Origin: CBDUEF01 sp018063485
GTDB lineage: Bacteria > Pseudomonadota > Alphaproteobacteria > Rhodobacterales > Rhodobacteraceae
Assembly (NCBI GenBank): GCA_037045435.1
Contig: JBAOID010000018.1
Location: 372,001 to 436,000 of the forward strand
Length of the DNA stretch: 64,000 bases
Direction of reading: 5' to 3'
Shown here: positions 9,734 to 18,441 of the stretch, in pieces
Numbering within the stretch: position 1 is the stretch's first letter
How the letters are laid out: every line of letters begins with the position of its first letter
Program-made: the position numbers and the translations under genes
The notes under the pieces: model-generated
Told to the model about the DNA's origin: nothing
What the model saw: the letters and a program-made list of their open reading frames with translations, nothing else
Database searches by the model: none

Positions 9734-11109
9734 GCCTTGCCCGCGGTCAGCATGTGGCGCTGATGCGCCGCGAAAAGCGTGGCCAGGGCCGCCGAGGCCA
9801 CCCGTGCCGCCACCCCATCCGACCGGCTGGTCAGAATGATCGGCACCCTTGCCCCCAGAGCCAGCCCTGCAGATTGCGCTCCTGCCAGATAAATCAATTG
9901 CTTGGCGATCATATTACCCGACACCATATCCGGGGCCACCAGAATATCGGCCTGCCCCGCCACCACTGATACGATATCCTTGGCCTTTGCCGCCTCCAGC
10001 GAAACCGCATTGTCGAACGCTAAAGGCCCATCCAGCACGCCACCGCTGATCTGCCCGCGCTCGGCCATCTTGCACAGTGCCGCCGCTTCCACGGTTGAGC
10101 GGATCGCGGGCGTCACAGTTTCCACCGCTGACAGGATTGCCACTTTCGGCAGTTTGATCCCCAAAGCATGGGCCAGATCAATCGCATTCTGGATGATGTC
10201 ACGCTTGACGTTCAAATCCGGCTCGATGTTGATCGCGGCGTCGGTGATGAACAAGGGCTTGTCATAGTGCGGCACATCCAGCGCGAAGACATGACTGATC
10301 CTCCGGTCGGTTCGCAGGCCCGTCGCGCTATCCACCACCGCCGCCATGATCTCATCGGTGTGCAGCTTGCCCTTCATCAGCGCCGCCACCTTTCCCTCCC
10401 GTGCCATTGCCACGCCTGCCGCCGCCGCTGCATGGCTGTGCGCAGTGTCCACCAACTCGATCCCGTCCAAACTCACGCCCTGCGCCACGGCCACCGCTCT
10501 GATCTTGGCCAATGGCCCCACCAGAACCGGCACGATCAGCCCGGCATCGCGCGCAGCCAAAGCCCCCAGCAAGCTGTCGGCATCACAAGGATGAATCACC
10601 GCCGTAGCAATCGCCCCCACCGCCTGCGCTGCCGCCACCAGTTGCGCATGACGCGCCCCGCGCACATGCAGATGCACCGCAGGCAATTCCCGCCGGGGCC
10701 TGCGCACCTTTTCCTTGGGCGCAATCACTTTGGCCCGCCCCGAAATCAGCACCTCACCCACCGCGCCCAGACATTGACAGCTCAACACCACAAGCCCGCC
10801 TGCGGCTTTTTCCAGCACTGTCACAATAACCGTCACCGTATCCCCGACTGCGATGGCGCGATGAAATTCCAGCGACTGCGACACATAGGCCGTGCCCACC
10901 CCCGGCAATTCCGACCCAAGCACCGCCGCAATCAACGCTGTGCCCCACATGCCTTGCTCGATATCTTCGCAAGCGGCGTCTTGCACCGGGGCAACATCAC
11001 CCGAAAGGATGCCGAACAGATCAATATCCGCTTGCCCCAAAACCCGCTCGATCCGGGCGGTGTCGCCCACTGCGATCTCGTCAAAGGTCTTGTTTTCAAT
11101 ATATTGCAT
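9730..11109 (-). CDS. MaoC-domain / phosphate acetyltransferase fusion protein
   Basis: 459 residues from the ATG ending at 11109, chosen because AAGGAG lies eight bases upstream. Residues ~1-140 form a MaoC-like hot-dog domain (FDEIAVGDTA, GMWGTALIAAVLGSELPG). Residues ~150-459 form a phosphotransacetylase/phosphotransbutyrylase domain (AALMKGKLHTDEIM, KPLFITDAAINIEPDL, GGVLDGPLAFDNA, SDGVAARVASAALA). It makes acetyl phosphate from acetyl-CoA and hands it to the adjacent AckA. The MaoC part suggests hydratase or acyl-CoA binding, but I do not see proof that it is active. This is a known fusion type, usually annotated as bifunctional enoyl-CoA hydratase/phosphate acetyltransferase. Confidence 0.92.
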   Translation of the reverse strand: MQYIENKTFDEIAVGDTARIERVLGQADIDLFGILSGDVAPVQDAACEDIEQGMWGTALIAAVLGSELPGVGTAYVSQSLEFHRAIAVGDTVTVIVTVLEKAAGGLVVLSCQCLGAVGEVLISGRAKVIAPKEKVRRPRRELPAVHLHVRGARHAQLVAAAQAVGAIATAVIHPCDADSLLGALAARDAGLIVPVLVGPLAKIRAVAVAQGVSLDGIELVDTAHSHAAAAAGVAMAREGKVAALMKGKLHTDEIMAAVVDSATGLRTDRRISHVFALDVPHYDKPLFITDAAINIEPDLNVKRDIIQNAIDLAHALGIKLPKVAILSAVETVTPAIRSTVEAAALCKMAERGQISGGVLDGPLAFDNAVSLEAAKAKDIVSVVAGQADILVAPDMVSGNMIAKQLIYLAGAQSAGLALGARVPIILTSRSDGVAARVASAALATLFAAHQRHMLTAGKA

Positions 11110-11198
11110 CCGGCCATCTCCTTGTGATCTCCGCGCGATCTTAACCCGCAACGCCTGTGGATACAGATTTTTCTGTGCGTCCCGTTGCCGCAAAGCAA

Positions 11199-11225
11199 AA
11201 GGCCCCGCCATGACAGCGGGGCCTT
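11199..11225 (-). terminator. Intrinsic terminator after pntB
   Basis: A perfect 10-base-pair stem (AAGGCCCCGC / GCGGGGCCTT) with a 7-base loop lies 24 bases beyond the pntB stop. On the minus strand it is followed by TTTT. It should end the pntAB transcript before pta-ackA. Confidence 0.75.
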
Positions 11226-11248
11226 GCGTAGGCTGCGCTAGCCGCGCC

Positions 11249-12682
11249 TCACTCGATCATCGGCAACAACGCATCCAGCGATTTCTTGGCGTCCCCATAG
11301 AACATCCGGGTGTTGTCCTTGAAGAACAACGGGTTCTCGATCCCGGAGTAACCCGTGCCCTGCCCGCGCTTGGACACAAACACCTGCTTGGCTTTCCAGC
11401 ACTCCAACACCGGCATCCCCGCGATGGGTGAGTTCGGGTCTTCCTGGGCCGCCGGGTTCACGATGTCATTCGAGCCGATCACGATGGCCACATCTGTCGA
11501 GGGGAAATCCTCGTTGATCTCGTCCATCTCCAGCACGATATCATAGGGCACCTTGGCCTCGGCCAAGAGCACATTCATATGCCCCGGCAAGCGCCCCGCT
11601 ACCGGATGAATGGCGAAACGCACGGTCTTGCCCCTCGCCCGCAACTTGCGCGTCAGTTCCGATACCGCTTGCTGCGCCTGTGCCACCGCCATGCCGTATC
11701 CCGGAATGATGATAACCGAATCCGCATCATTCAGCGCCGCCGCCACGCCTTCGGCATCAATCGCGACCTGCTCGCCGCTGATCTCCATCGCCGGGCCTGT
11801 GGTGGTGCCAAAGCCGCCGAGGATAACGCTGATGAACGATCGGTTCATCGCCTTGCACATGATATAGGACAGGATCGCACCTGATGAGCCTACCAGCGCC
11901 CCGGTCACGATCAGCAGATCATTGCCCAGCGTAAAGCCGATCGCCGCCGCCGCCCAACCCGAATACGAGTTCAGCATCGACACCACCACCGGCATATCCG
12001 CGCCGCCAATCCCCATGATCAGATGATAGCCGATGAAAAGCGCAAACAGCGTCATCAGCCCCAGCGCCCAGATCCCCGCGCCATTGAAATACAGCACCAG
12101 CAACACCAAAGACGCAATCGCCGCCCCCGCATTCAGAAAATGCCCACCCGGCAGCTTTTTCGCCTTGCCATCGACGCGGCCCGCCAGCTTGCCAAAGGCA
12201 ATCACCGATCCTGTAAAGGTCACGGCACCAATGAATACGCCCAGAAACACCTCGACATGCAAAATCGCCTGCTCTATCGCGTCCTTTTCCGCCAGTTTCG
12301 CAGCAAACCCGATCAGTTGCGATTTAGCCCCCAGATCCAGCCCCAGCACCCGGCGCAATTCCAGATCGGCGTTATAGCCGATGAACACCGCCGCCAGACC
12401 CACAAAGGAATGGAGCGCCGCCACCAATTGCGGCATTTCCGTCATCTGCACCCGCATGGCGACCATCCAGCCCGCGACCGAGCCAATGGCGACCATCACC
12501 GCGATGATCCAGATATTCGCCACATCCGGCGACAACACCGTCGCCGCCACCGCCAGCGCCATGCCCGCGATGCCATACCAGACCGCGCGCTTGGCGCTTT
12601 CCTGCCCAGACAAGCCGCCCAAAGACAGGATAAACAACACAGCCGCCGCGATATAGGTGGCCCCTACAATTCCAATGCTCAT
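11249..12682 (-). CDS. pntB: NAD(P) transhydrogenase subunit beta
   Basis: 477 residues. The first ~300 are hydrophobic with multiple membrane helices (domain II). The C-terminal ~180 form the NADP(H)-binding domain III, with IIPGYGMAVAQAQ (fingerprint loop), RFAIHPVAGRLPGHMNVLLAEA and GSNDIVNPAAQEDPNSPI. The proton-pumping enzyme uses proton-motive force to reduce NADP with NADH. It follows pntA after an 11-base gap, with GAGGGGAT before the ATG. Confidence 0.96.
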   Translation of the reverse strand: MSIGIVGATYIAAAVLFILSLGGLSGQESAKRAVWYGIAGMALAVAATVLSPDVANIWIIAVMVAIGSVAGWMVAMRVQMTEMPQLVAALHSFVGLAAVFIGYNADLELRRVLGLDLGAKSQLIGFAAKLAEKDAIEQAILHVEVFLGVFIGAVTFTGSVIAFGKLAGRVDGKAKKLPGGHFLNAGAAIASLVLLVLYFNGAGIWALGLMTLFALFIGYHLIMGIGGADMPVVVSMLNSYSGWAAAAIGFTLGNDLLIVTGALVGSSGAILSYIMCKAMNRSFISVILGGFGTTTGPAMEISGEQVAIDAEGVAAALNDADSVIIIPGYGMAVAQAQQAVSELTRKLRARGKTVRFAIHPVAGRLPGHMNVLLAEAKVPYDIVLEMDEINEDFPSTDVAIVIGSNDIVNPAAQEDPNSPIAGMPVLECWKAKQVFVSKRGQGTGYSGIENPLFFKDNTRMFYGDAKKSLDALLPMIE

Positions 12683-12693
12683 GGCCTATCCCC

Positions 12694-14271
12694 TCACGAC
12701 TTCTGGAACATGGCGAGCATCCGGCGCGTAACCAGAAAGCCCCCCACGATATTGATGGTCGAAATCAGCACCGAAATGGCAGCCAGCGCCACCACCAGCC
12801 AATTGCCCGACCCGATCTGCAACAGCGCCCCCAGGATCACGATCCCCGAAATCGCATTGGTCACCGCCATCAGCGGCGTGTGCAAAGAGTGCGAGACGTT
12901 CCAGATCACCGAGAAACCGATGAAACAGGCCAGCACGAACACAATGAAATGCTGCATGAAGGCCGCAGGCGCATAGGCCCCGACCAAGGCCAGCAACAGC
13001 CCCGCCCCCACCAACAGCCCCACCTGATTGCGGGTCTGCGCCTTGAACAGCGCCACCTCGGCACTGCGCTTTTCGGCGGGCGTCAGTTCCACCGCTTTGG
13101 GTTTGGGTTTTTGCACCGCAATCGCCGCTATCTTGGGTGGCGGTGGCGGATAGGTAATGGCGTGATCCTTGGCAACCGTCGCCCCCCGGATCACATCATC
13201 CTCCATATCATGCACGATCACACCGTCTTTCCTCGGGGTAAGATCGGTGATCATATGCCTGATATTGTTGGAATAAAGTGTAGACGCCTGCGCTGCCATC
13301 CGGCTTGGGAAATCGGTATAGCCCACAATGGTTACGCCATTGTCGGACACGATCTTGTGATCCGGGACCGTCAGATCACAATTGCCACCGCGCTCGGCGG
13401 CCAAATCCACCACTACCGATCCCGGCTTCATCATCGCCACCATATCGGCGGTCCACAGTTTGGGCGCAGGCCGTCCGGGGATCAGCGCCGTGGTGATCAC
13501 GATATCCATCTCGGGCGCAAGTTCGCGAAACTTCGCCAGTTGCTTGGCCTGAAACTCGGGCGTCGAGGGGGCCGCATAGCCGCCCGTTGCCGCGCCATCC
13601 GGCAATTCTGCCGCCGAAAACTCCAGATAGACGAAAGAGGCCCCCATCGATTCGATCTGCTCGGCCACCTCTGGGCGCACGTCGAACGCCAGCACAATCG
13701 CGCCCAGGGAAACGCTGGTCCCGATCGCGGCCAATCCAGCCACGCCAGCCCCAACGATCAACACCTTGGCAGGAGGCACCTTGCCCGCCGCCGTCACTTG
13801 GCCGGTAAAGAACCGTCCGAAATTATTGCCCGCCTCGATCACCGCGCGATAGCCCGCGATATTGGCCATCGACGACAGCGCATCCATCTTTTGCGCGCGG
13901 CTGATCCGCGGCACCATATCCATCGCCACCACCGTGGCCCCGCGCTCTTTCACCACTTCCAGCAATTCGGGATTTTGTGCCGGCCAGAAGAACGAGATTA
14001 TCGTCTGCCCCTCGCGCAGCGCTTTCGCTTCGGCCAGTTCCGGCCCGCGCACTTTCACGATCACATCCGCCGCCGCCAACACATCCTTGGCGGTTTTCAG
14101 AACCTCGGCCCCGGCGCCTTCATAAAGCGCGTCCGAAAAGCCAGAGTTCTTCCCCGCCCCGGCTTGAACCACGCACTCATGCCCCAGCTTCTTAAGCTGC
14201 AAAACCGAATCCGGTGTCATCGCCACCCGGTTCTCGCCCTCGAAAATTTCCGTCAAAGCGCCTATTCTCAC
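12694..14271 (-). CDS. pntA: NAD(P) transhydrogenase subunit alpha
   Basis: 525 residues with a GTG start: MRIGALTE follows a GGGGGA ribosome site, and an ATG four bases upstream is out of frame. The N-terminal ~380 residues are the NAD(H)-binding domain I, homologous to alanine dehydrogenase (KVLIVGAGVAGLAAIGTS, the RQD-type loop region, GYTDFPSRMAAQAS). A linker follows, then C-terminal membrane helices of domain II. This is the single-chain alpha form, not split into PntAA and PntAB. It is the first gene of the pntAB operon. Confidence 0.96.
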   Translation of the reverse strand: MRIGALTEIFEGENRVAMTPDSVLQLKKLGHECVVQAGAGKNSGFSDALYEGAGAEVLKTAKDVLAAADVIVKVRGPELAEAKALREGQTIISFFWPAQNPELLEVVKERGATVVAMDMVPRISRAQKMDALSSMANIAGYRAVIEAGNNFGRFFTGQVTAAGKVPPAKVLIVGAGVAGLAAIGTSVSLGAIVLAFDVRPEVAEQIESMGASFVYLEFSAAELPDGAATGGYAAPSTPEFQAKQLAKFRELAPEMDIVITTALIPGRPAPKLWTADMVAMMKPGSVVVDLAAERGGNCDLTVPDHKIVSDNGVTIVGYTDFPSRMAAQASTLYSNNIRHMITDLTPRKDGVIVHDMEDDVIRGATVAKDHAITYPPPPPKIAAIAVQKPKPKAVELTPAEKRSAEVALFKAQTRNQVGLLVGAGLLLALVGAYAPAAFMQHFIVFVLACFIGFSVIWNVSHSLHTPLMAVTNAISGIVILGALLQIGSGNWLVVALAAISVLISTINIVGGFLVTRRMLAMFQKS

Positions 14272-14383
14272 GCCATTCCCCCCGGTTGAACCTGTCTCTG
14301 AAGCGTAGTCTTGCCCTAGCTTTTCGACATATCAAACCTCGCCCGCAGTGCAAGTGCCTGCAAGCGAGAATGTCCCTTGCGCC

Positions 14384-14833
14384 TCAAACCCCAAGCCAAC
14401 GCCCGGTTTTGCGCGCCCAAGCCTCGAACTGCGGCCCGAAATGCGCCCGCAGCCGTATCTCTTCGCCCAAGATGAAACGCGCCTGTATGATCGCCATGAA
14501 GCCCAAAACCACCGGCAGCGCCAAAGGCACGTCCAACCACAGCACCGCCCCCGCCAAAACCAGGGCATCCCCCAGATAGATCGGATTGCGGCTAAAGGCG
14601 AAAACCCCGCCTGTTACCAAAGCACTTGGATCGCGTCTCGGAATAAACGTGGTGCGCGCAAGCCGCATCTGCGCCGCCGCCGTCGCCATCAGCACCAAAC
14701 CGCCAAGCACAAGCCCGCCGCCCACCCAACGTGCGGCCCCGCCAAACAGCGGCAAGGGCAGCGCCCGTCCGATCACCCAAACCAGCGCCAACGCCGCTGC
14801 CAGCCAGATCGGCGGCCAATCAAAAGCCTTCAT
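14384..14833 (-). CDS. Isoprenylcysteine methyltransferase-like membrane protein
   Basis: 149 residues from the ATG ending at 14833, preceded by GAGGGG. Several hydrophobic helices and the C-terminal hallmark block (LVTGGVFAFSRNPIYLGD, then EEIRLRAHFGPQFEAWARKTGRWL) match the ICMT/PEMT family of SAM-dependent methyltransferases embedded in the membrane. The bacterial substrates of this family are mostly unknown. It lies between the divergent kyn operon and pntA as a single gene. Confidence 0.8.
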   Translation of the reverse strand: MKAFDWPPIWLAAALALVWVIGRALPLPLFGGAARWVGGGLVLGGLVLMATAAAQMRLARTTFIPRRDPSALVTGGVFAFSRNPIYLGDALVLAGAVLWLDVPLALPVVLGFMAIIQARFILGEEIRLRAHFGPQFEAWARKTGRWLGV

Positions 14834-14898
14834 GGATGCGCCCCTCAACCCCATCCCGCGACTAGACGCGGAACCTGTGCGTTCCGCAACCCCCGGAA

Positions 14899-14914
14899 AA
14901 ATTTTGAACTTGAA
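14899..14914 (+). promoter_or_regulatory. Candidate operator upstream of kynU
   Basis: The 16-base word AAATTTTGAACTTGAA occurs 71 bases before the kynU start. Its exact reverse complement lies between the two divergent anthranilate operons at 38861-38876. The region is AT-rich inside GC-rich surroundings, as expected for a promoter/operator. Direct repeats of TTCAA spaced six bases apart can be seen on the other strand. The binding protein is inferred, most likely a MarR regulator from the catabolic region. Confidence 0.5.
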
Positions 14915-14985
14915 GAAATATCACCACCCCCATTGCCAGGCCCCGCCAAACCGGGCAAATTCACCCCAAAAGGAGACCCGCCCAA

Positions 14986-16176
14986 ATGGATTTCGCCGCC
15001 ACCAAAGCCCTGTTTCATCTGCCCGCTGACATGATCTATCTTGACGGCAACTCGCTTGGTCCCTTGCCCAAAGCCGCCGCCGCCCGCGTCGCGCAAACGG
15101 TGGAACGTGAATGGGGCGAGATGCTGATCACCGGCTGGAACAAGGCGGGCTGGATGGATAAACCGATGCGCGTGGGTGACCGCGTCGCGCGGCTTATCGG
15201 GGCGGAACCGGGCCATGTGGTGATGGGCGACACGCTGTCCATCAAGGTATATCAAGCCCTTGCCTCCTGCCTCGAGATGAACCCCACCCGCCGGGTGATC
15301 CTGTCCGATACCGGCAATTTTCCCTCCGATCTCTATATGGCCGAGGGCCTGATCCGCACCCTTGGCAACGGCTACACCCTCAAAACCGTCGCCCCCGAGG
15401 ATGTGCTGGACGCCATCGACGACACCGTCGCTGTGACCTTGATCACCGAGGTCGATTACCGCACCGGTCGCAAGCATGACATGGCCGCCCTCACCGCCCG
15501 GGCCCATAAACACGGCGCGCTCACCATCTGGGATCTCGCCCATTCCGCAGGCGCGTTTCAGGTGCATCTGGCGCAATGCCACGCCGATTTCGCCGTCGGC
15601 TGCACCTATAAATATCTCAATTCCGGCCCCGGTGGCCCCGCCTTTATCTATGTCGCCCCCCGCCACGCAGATACCGCGCGCCCGGCCCTTTCCGGCTGGC
15701 AGGGCCACAGCGCCCCCTTCGCCTTCGATCTCGATTACCGCCCCGCCACCGGCGCCGAACGGATGCGCGTCGGCACCCCCCCGATCCTGCAACTCGCCGC
15801 CCTTGAGGCCTCGCTCGACATCTGGGACACGGTCGATTTGGCCGCCCTGCGCCACGCCTCGCTCGCGCTGTCAGATCAATTCATCAAAGGGGTCGAGGCC
15901 GCTTGCCCCAGCCTGAGCCTCGCCACACCGCGCGACCATTGCCAACGCGGCAGTCAGGTTTCCTTCCGCCACCCTCAGGGCTATGCCATCATGCAAGCGA
16001 TGATCGCACGCGGCGTGATCGGCGATTTCCGCGCCCCCGATATCATCCGCTGCGGTTTCACGCCCTTGTTCATTGATGCGAGCGATGTCGCAAAAGCCGT
16101 CGATATCCTCGCCGACATCATGCAAAATTCCCTCTGGGACCGCCCCGAATACAAAACTCGCGCCAAAGTCACCTGA
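14986..16176 (+). CDS. kynU: Kynureninase
   Basis: 396 residues, intact. PLP enzyme that cleaves kynurenine to anthranilate and alanine. It has the aminotransferase class V fold: YLDGNSLGPLP at the N-terminus, GWNKAGWMDKP, ITEVDYRTGRKHDM, the Asp in WDLAHSAGAF, and the Schiff-base Lys209 in GCTYKYLNSGPGG. The ATG follows AAAAGGAGA. The gene starts an operon with a very small gene and kynA. A formamidase (kynB) for the intermediate step is not in the window. Confidence 0.95.
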   Translation: MDFAATKALFHLPADMIYLDGNSLGPLPKAAAARVAQTVEREWGEMLITGWNKAGWMDKPMRVGDRVARLIGAEPGHVVMGDTLSIKVYQALASCLEMNPTRRVILSDTGNFPSDLYMAEGLIRTLGNGYTLKTVAPEDVLDAIDDTVAVTLITEVDYRTGRKHDMAALTARAHKHGALTIWDLAHSAGAFQVHLAQCHADFAVGCTYKYLNSGPGGPAFIYVAPRHADTARPALSGWQGHSAPFAFDLDYRPATGAERMRVGTPPILQLAALEASLDIWDTVDLAALRHASLALSDQFIKGVEAACPSLSLATPRDHCQRGSQVSFRHPQGYAIMQAMIARGVIGDFRAPDIIRCGFTPLFIDASDVAKAVDILADIMQNSLWDRPEYKTRAKVT

Positions 16177-16277
16177 TGCCCACCGACACCACCCCGCTCT
16201 GCCGCCCCGCAGGCTGGATCGCCCTCTGGCACAAGATCGGCGCGTTTTCGGTTCTGAACAGGAAAATCCGGGCCTGA
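16176..16277 (+). CDS. Possible 33-residue small protein between kynU and kynA
   Basis: A 33-codon reading frame starts inside the kynU stop (TGATG) and ends 32 bases before kynA. The product would begin MPTDTTPLCRPAGW and contains a Trp-rich centre (GWIALWHKIG) and a basic end. Translational coupling by overlap is the main support; no family is recognised. It could be chance in GC-rich DNA. Confidence 0.3.
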   Translation: MPTDTTPLCRPAGWIALWHKIGAFSVLNRKIRA

Positions 16278-16309
16278 CCCGCCCCTTTTCCATTCCTCAG
16301 GAGACCAAT

Positions 16310-17143
16310 ATGACCAGCTATGATCCCGCCCGCGATGGTGCCCAGATGTCCTTTGACGGCCGCATGTCCTACGGTGATTACCTTCACATCGACCAGATCC
16401 TCTCGGCCCAGCATCAACTCACCGATGCCCATGACGAGATGCTTTTCATCATCCAGCACCAGACCTCGGAACTTTGGATGAAACTCGCCCTGCACGAGCT
16501 TGATATGGCGCGCAAAATCCTTGCCATGGGTCAGGCTCGCCAAGCCTTCAAGATGCTGTCGCGCATCGCCCGTATTTTTGAGCAACTCAACAACGCCTGG
16601 GACGTCTTGCGCACCATGACGCCCGCCGATTACAGCACCTTCCGCGAAGGTCTGGGGCAATCCTCGGGCTTTCAATCGGTGCAATACCGGCTGATCGAAT
16701 TCGCTGTCGGCAACCGCAATCTCGCCATGCTGCGCCCGCATGCCCATCGCCCTGACGTGACCGCGCTGCTCATGGCCGAACTCGCCCGCCCTTCGCTTTA
16801 CGACGAGGCCTTGCGCCATCTCGCCCGCGCAGGGCTGCCCGTCCCGCCCGAGGTGCTGAGCCGTGATCTGTCGCAACCCTGGACCGCCAACGCAGGGGTT
16901 CAGGCGGTCTGGGAAACCGTCTACCGCGACACTGCCACCCATTGGGAAGCCTATGAGCTGGCCGAAAAGCTGATGGATTTCGAGGATTACTTCCGCCGCT
17001 GGCGCTTCAACCATGTGACCACAGTGGAGCGTGTGATCGGCCTGAAACGCGGCACTGGCGGCACTTCGGGCGTCAGCTATCTGCGCAAGATGCTGGAAGT
17101 GGAGCTTTTCCCCGAACTGTGGCACCTGCGCACGGCTTTGTGA
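16310..17143 (+). CDS. kynA: Tryptophan 2,3-dioxygenase
   Basis: 277 residues from the ATG at 16310, preceded by CAGGAGACC. Heme enzyme that opens the indole ring of tryptophan to N-formylkynurenine. Signature blocks are YGDYLHIDQILSAQ, HDEMLFIIQHQTSELWMKL (active-site His and Phe region), GFQSVQYRLIEF and, near the end, RRWRFNHVTTVERVIGLKRGTGGTSG, which includes the proximal heme His and the substrate-binding TGGTSG loop. Its upstream neighbour kynU uses the product after deformylation. Confidence 0.96.
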   Translation: MTSYDPARDGAQMSFDGRMSYGDYLHIDQILSAQHQLTDAHDEMLFIIQHQTSELWMKLALHELDMARKILAMGQARQAFKMLSRIARIFEQLNNAWDVLRTMTPADYSTFREGLGQSSGFQSVQYRLIEFAVGNRNLAMLRPHAHRPDVTALLMAELARPSLYDEALRHLARAGLPVPPEVLSRDLSQPWTANAGVQAVWETVYRDTATHWEAYELAEKLMDFEDYFRRWRFNHVTTVERVIGLKRGTGGTSGVSYLRKMLEVELFPELWHLRTAL

Positions 17144-17301
17144 TCACGGCAGCGGGCCAAACCTGTTTTCTTGGGAACCGTCCTCTGATTAGAGCGGTTA
17201 TTGAAACAACGGGCTTTGACGCGGCAAAAGCACTGGTTTAGCGTCCGTTGAATGGGAATCTAAGCGGCTTTTTGCGGCTACCAAGGGTGATGGACAGATT
17301 T

Positions 17302-18211
17302 ATGCGTGAAATGACACTGAAACTGATTGCGGCCACCGCTTTGTCGCTGTCGCTGGCGGCCTGTGTGCCCGAGGGCACCCCCCTGGTCGCGCCAGTGCCC
17401 GCAACCCCGCAACTGGTCGAGGGTGTTTACGCGCAAAAGGCCGATGGCAGCTTTGCCATTCCCGCCGTTCCGATCGAGAAAGTGCCCGAGCAGTTTCAGC
17501 GCCAGACCGTGGACTATGACACCGATGAGGCCCCCGGCACCATCGTGATCAGCCCCGGCTCGAAACAGTTGTATCTGGTCACCGGCAAGGACAAGGCCAT
17601 CCGCTACGGTATCTCTGTAGGCAAGGCCGGCTTTGAGTGGGCAGGCACCGCCCAGATCACCAACCGGCGCAACTGGCCAACCTGGACCCCGCCGCCCGAA
17701 ATGATCCAGCGCAAGCCGGAATTGGCAAAATGGGAAAAGGGCCAGCCCGGCGGCCCCACCAACCCCTTGGGCGCGCGCGCCCTGTATCTGACCACCGATG
17801 GTGTCGATTACGGCTACCGCATCCATGGCACCCCGGATTGGTGGTCGATCGGCAAGAATGCCTCATCGGGCTGCATCCGCATGATCAACCAGGATGTGAT
17901 GGATCTTTACGAGCGGGTGCCGGATGGGGCCAAAGTGGTGGTGCTCAATAGTGATGGCTCCTATCCCAAGGGCCTGAAACTGCCGCCGAAACCGGCCAAG
18001 AAAAAGGCCCCGGCTGCAAACCCGGACGCTGCGGTGGGCACCCCGCCGATCATCATCCCAAGACCCGCCGTAATGCCGGTTCCCGTGGTGACAGGCTTGC
18101 CCACACCAGTGGTGCAACCGGTGGTCCCCGCCACTCCCCGATCCCGCCACCCCCGAACCCGCCGCTCCGGTTTGCACTGTGGCTTTGGTGAATGGCGTCT
18201 GCCCCGCCTGA
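17302..18211 (+). CDS. L,D-transpeptidase lipoprotein (YkuD domain; frameshift near the end)
   Basis: About 303 residues. A lipoprotein signal (TALSLSLAAC) is followed by a YkuD catalytic domain: GTIVISPGSKQLYLV, YGISVGKAGFEW, then the active site YRIHGTPDWWSIGKNASSGCIRM with catalytic His and Cys. The domain cross-links peptidoglycan or tethers proteins to it. A Pro-rich tail follows. One extra C in a run at ~18137 shifts the frame; ignoring it gives a natural ending (PEPAAPVCTVALVNGVCPA) with the stop at 18211, directly before a terminator. As read, translation would run on to 18387. The start was chosen at 17302; 17290 and 17311 are also possible. Confidence 0.85.
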
Positions 18212-18217
18212 TACGAA

Positions 18218-18240
18218 TTCCCCGGCCCAAAGCCGGGGAA
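18218..18240 (+). terminator. Hairpin terminator after the L,D-transpeptidase gene
   Basis: Perfect 9-base-pair stem TTCCCCGGC / GCCGGGGAA around a 5-base loop, seven bases after the frameshift-corrected stop at 18211. There is no T tract. Its position supports the corrected C-terminus of the upstream gene. Confidence 0.5.
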
Positions 18241-18249
18241 ACGCCTACC

Positions 18250-18396
18250 CCAACGCGGATATCCCAGCCCATCCGCGCCTTGAACTCATCGGAGAACTCG
18301 TCGGGTGTCCAATTGGCAAAGGGCGGTAACCAAACCATAGCGGCAGATCATCCCCGCCGCCGCCTGCATGATCTCATTGATACCTGAGCGTTTCAT
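18250..18396 (-). pseudogene. Remnant of a D-lyxose isomerase-like gene (N-terminal fragment)
   Basis: On the minus strand an ATG ending at 18396 opens MKRSGINEIMQAAAGM. After a one-base shift near 18325 the reading continues as LPPFANWTPDEF and MGWDIR. This order matches the start of D-lyxose ketol-isomerase proteins (DUF1498), which begin MKRSEIN, then LPPFA.W and LGWDI. The remaining ~170 residues, including the metal-binding cupin core, are missing; the fragment runs straight into the terminator of the upstream gene. This is a decayed leftover, not a working gene. Confidence 0.5.
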
Positions 18397-18441
18397 CTGT
18401 CCAGGCCTTCCCAGGGGCAATCACTGCGCGCCCTGCAAGCC

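Noticed and set aside
12880..14289. A 469-codon plus-strand open frame over pntA
   Set aside because: Shadow of a well-conserved gene, with His/Arg-rich composition.
17960..18340. A 125-residue minus-strand gene under the end of the L,D-transpeptidase
   Set aside because: Its downstream two thirds are antisense to the Pro-rich tail; only the first ~30 residues resemble a real family, so it is recorded as a remnant.
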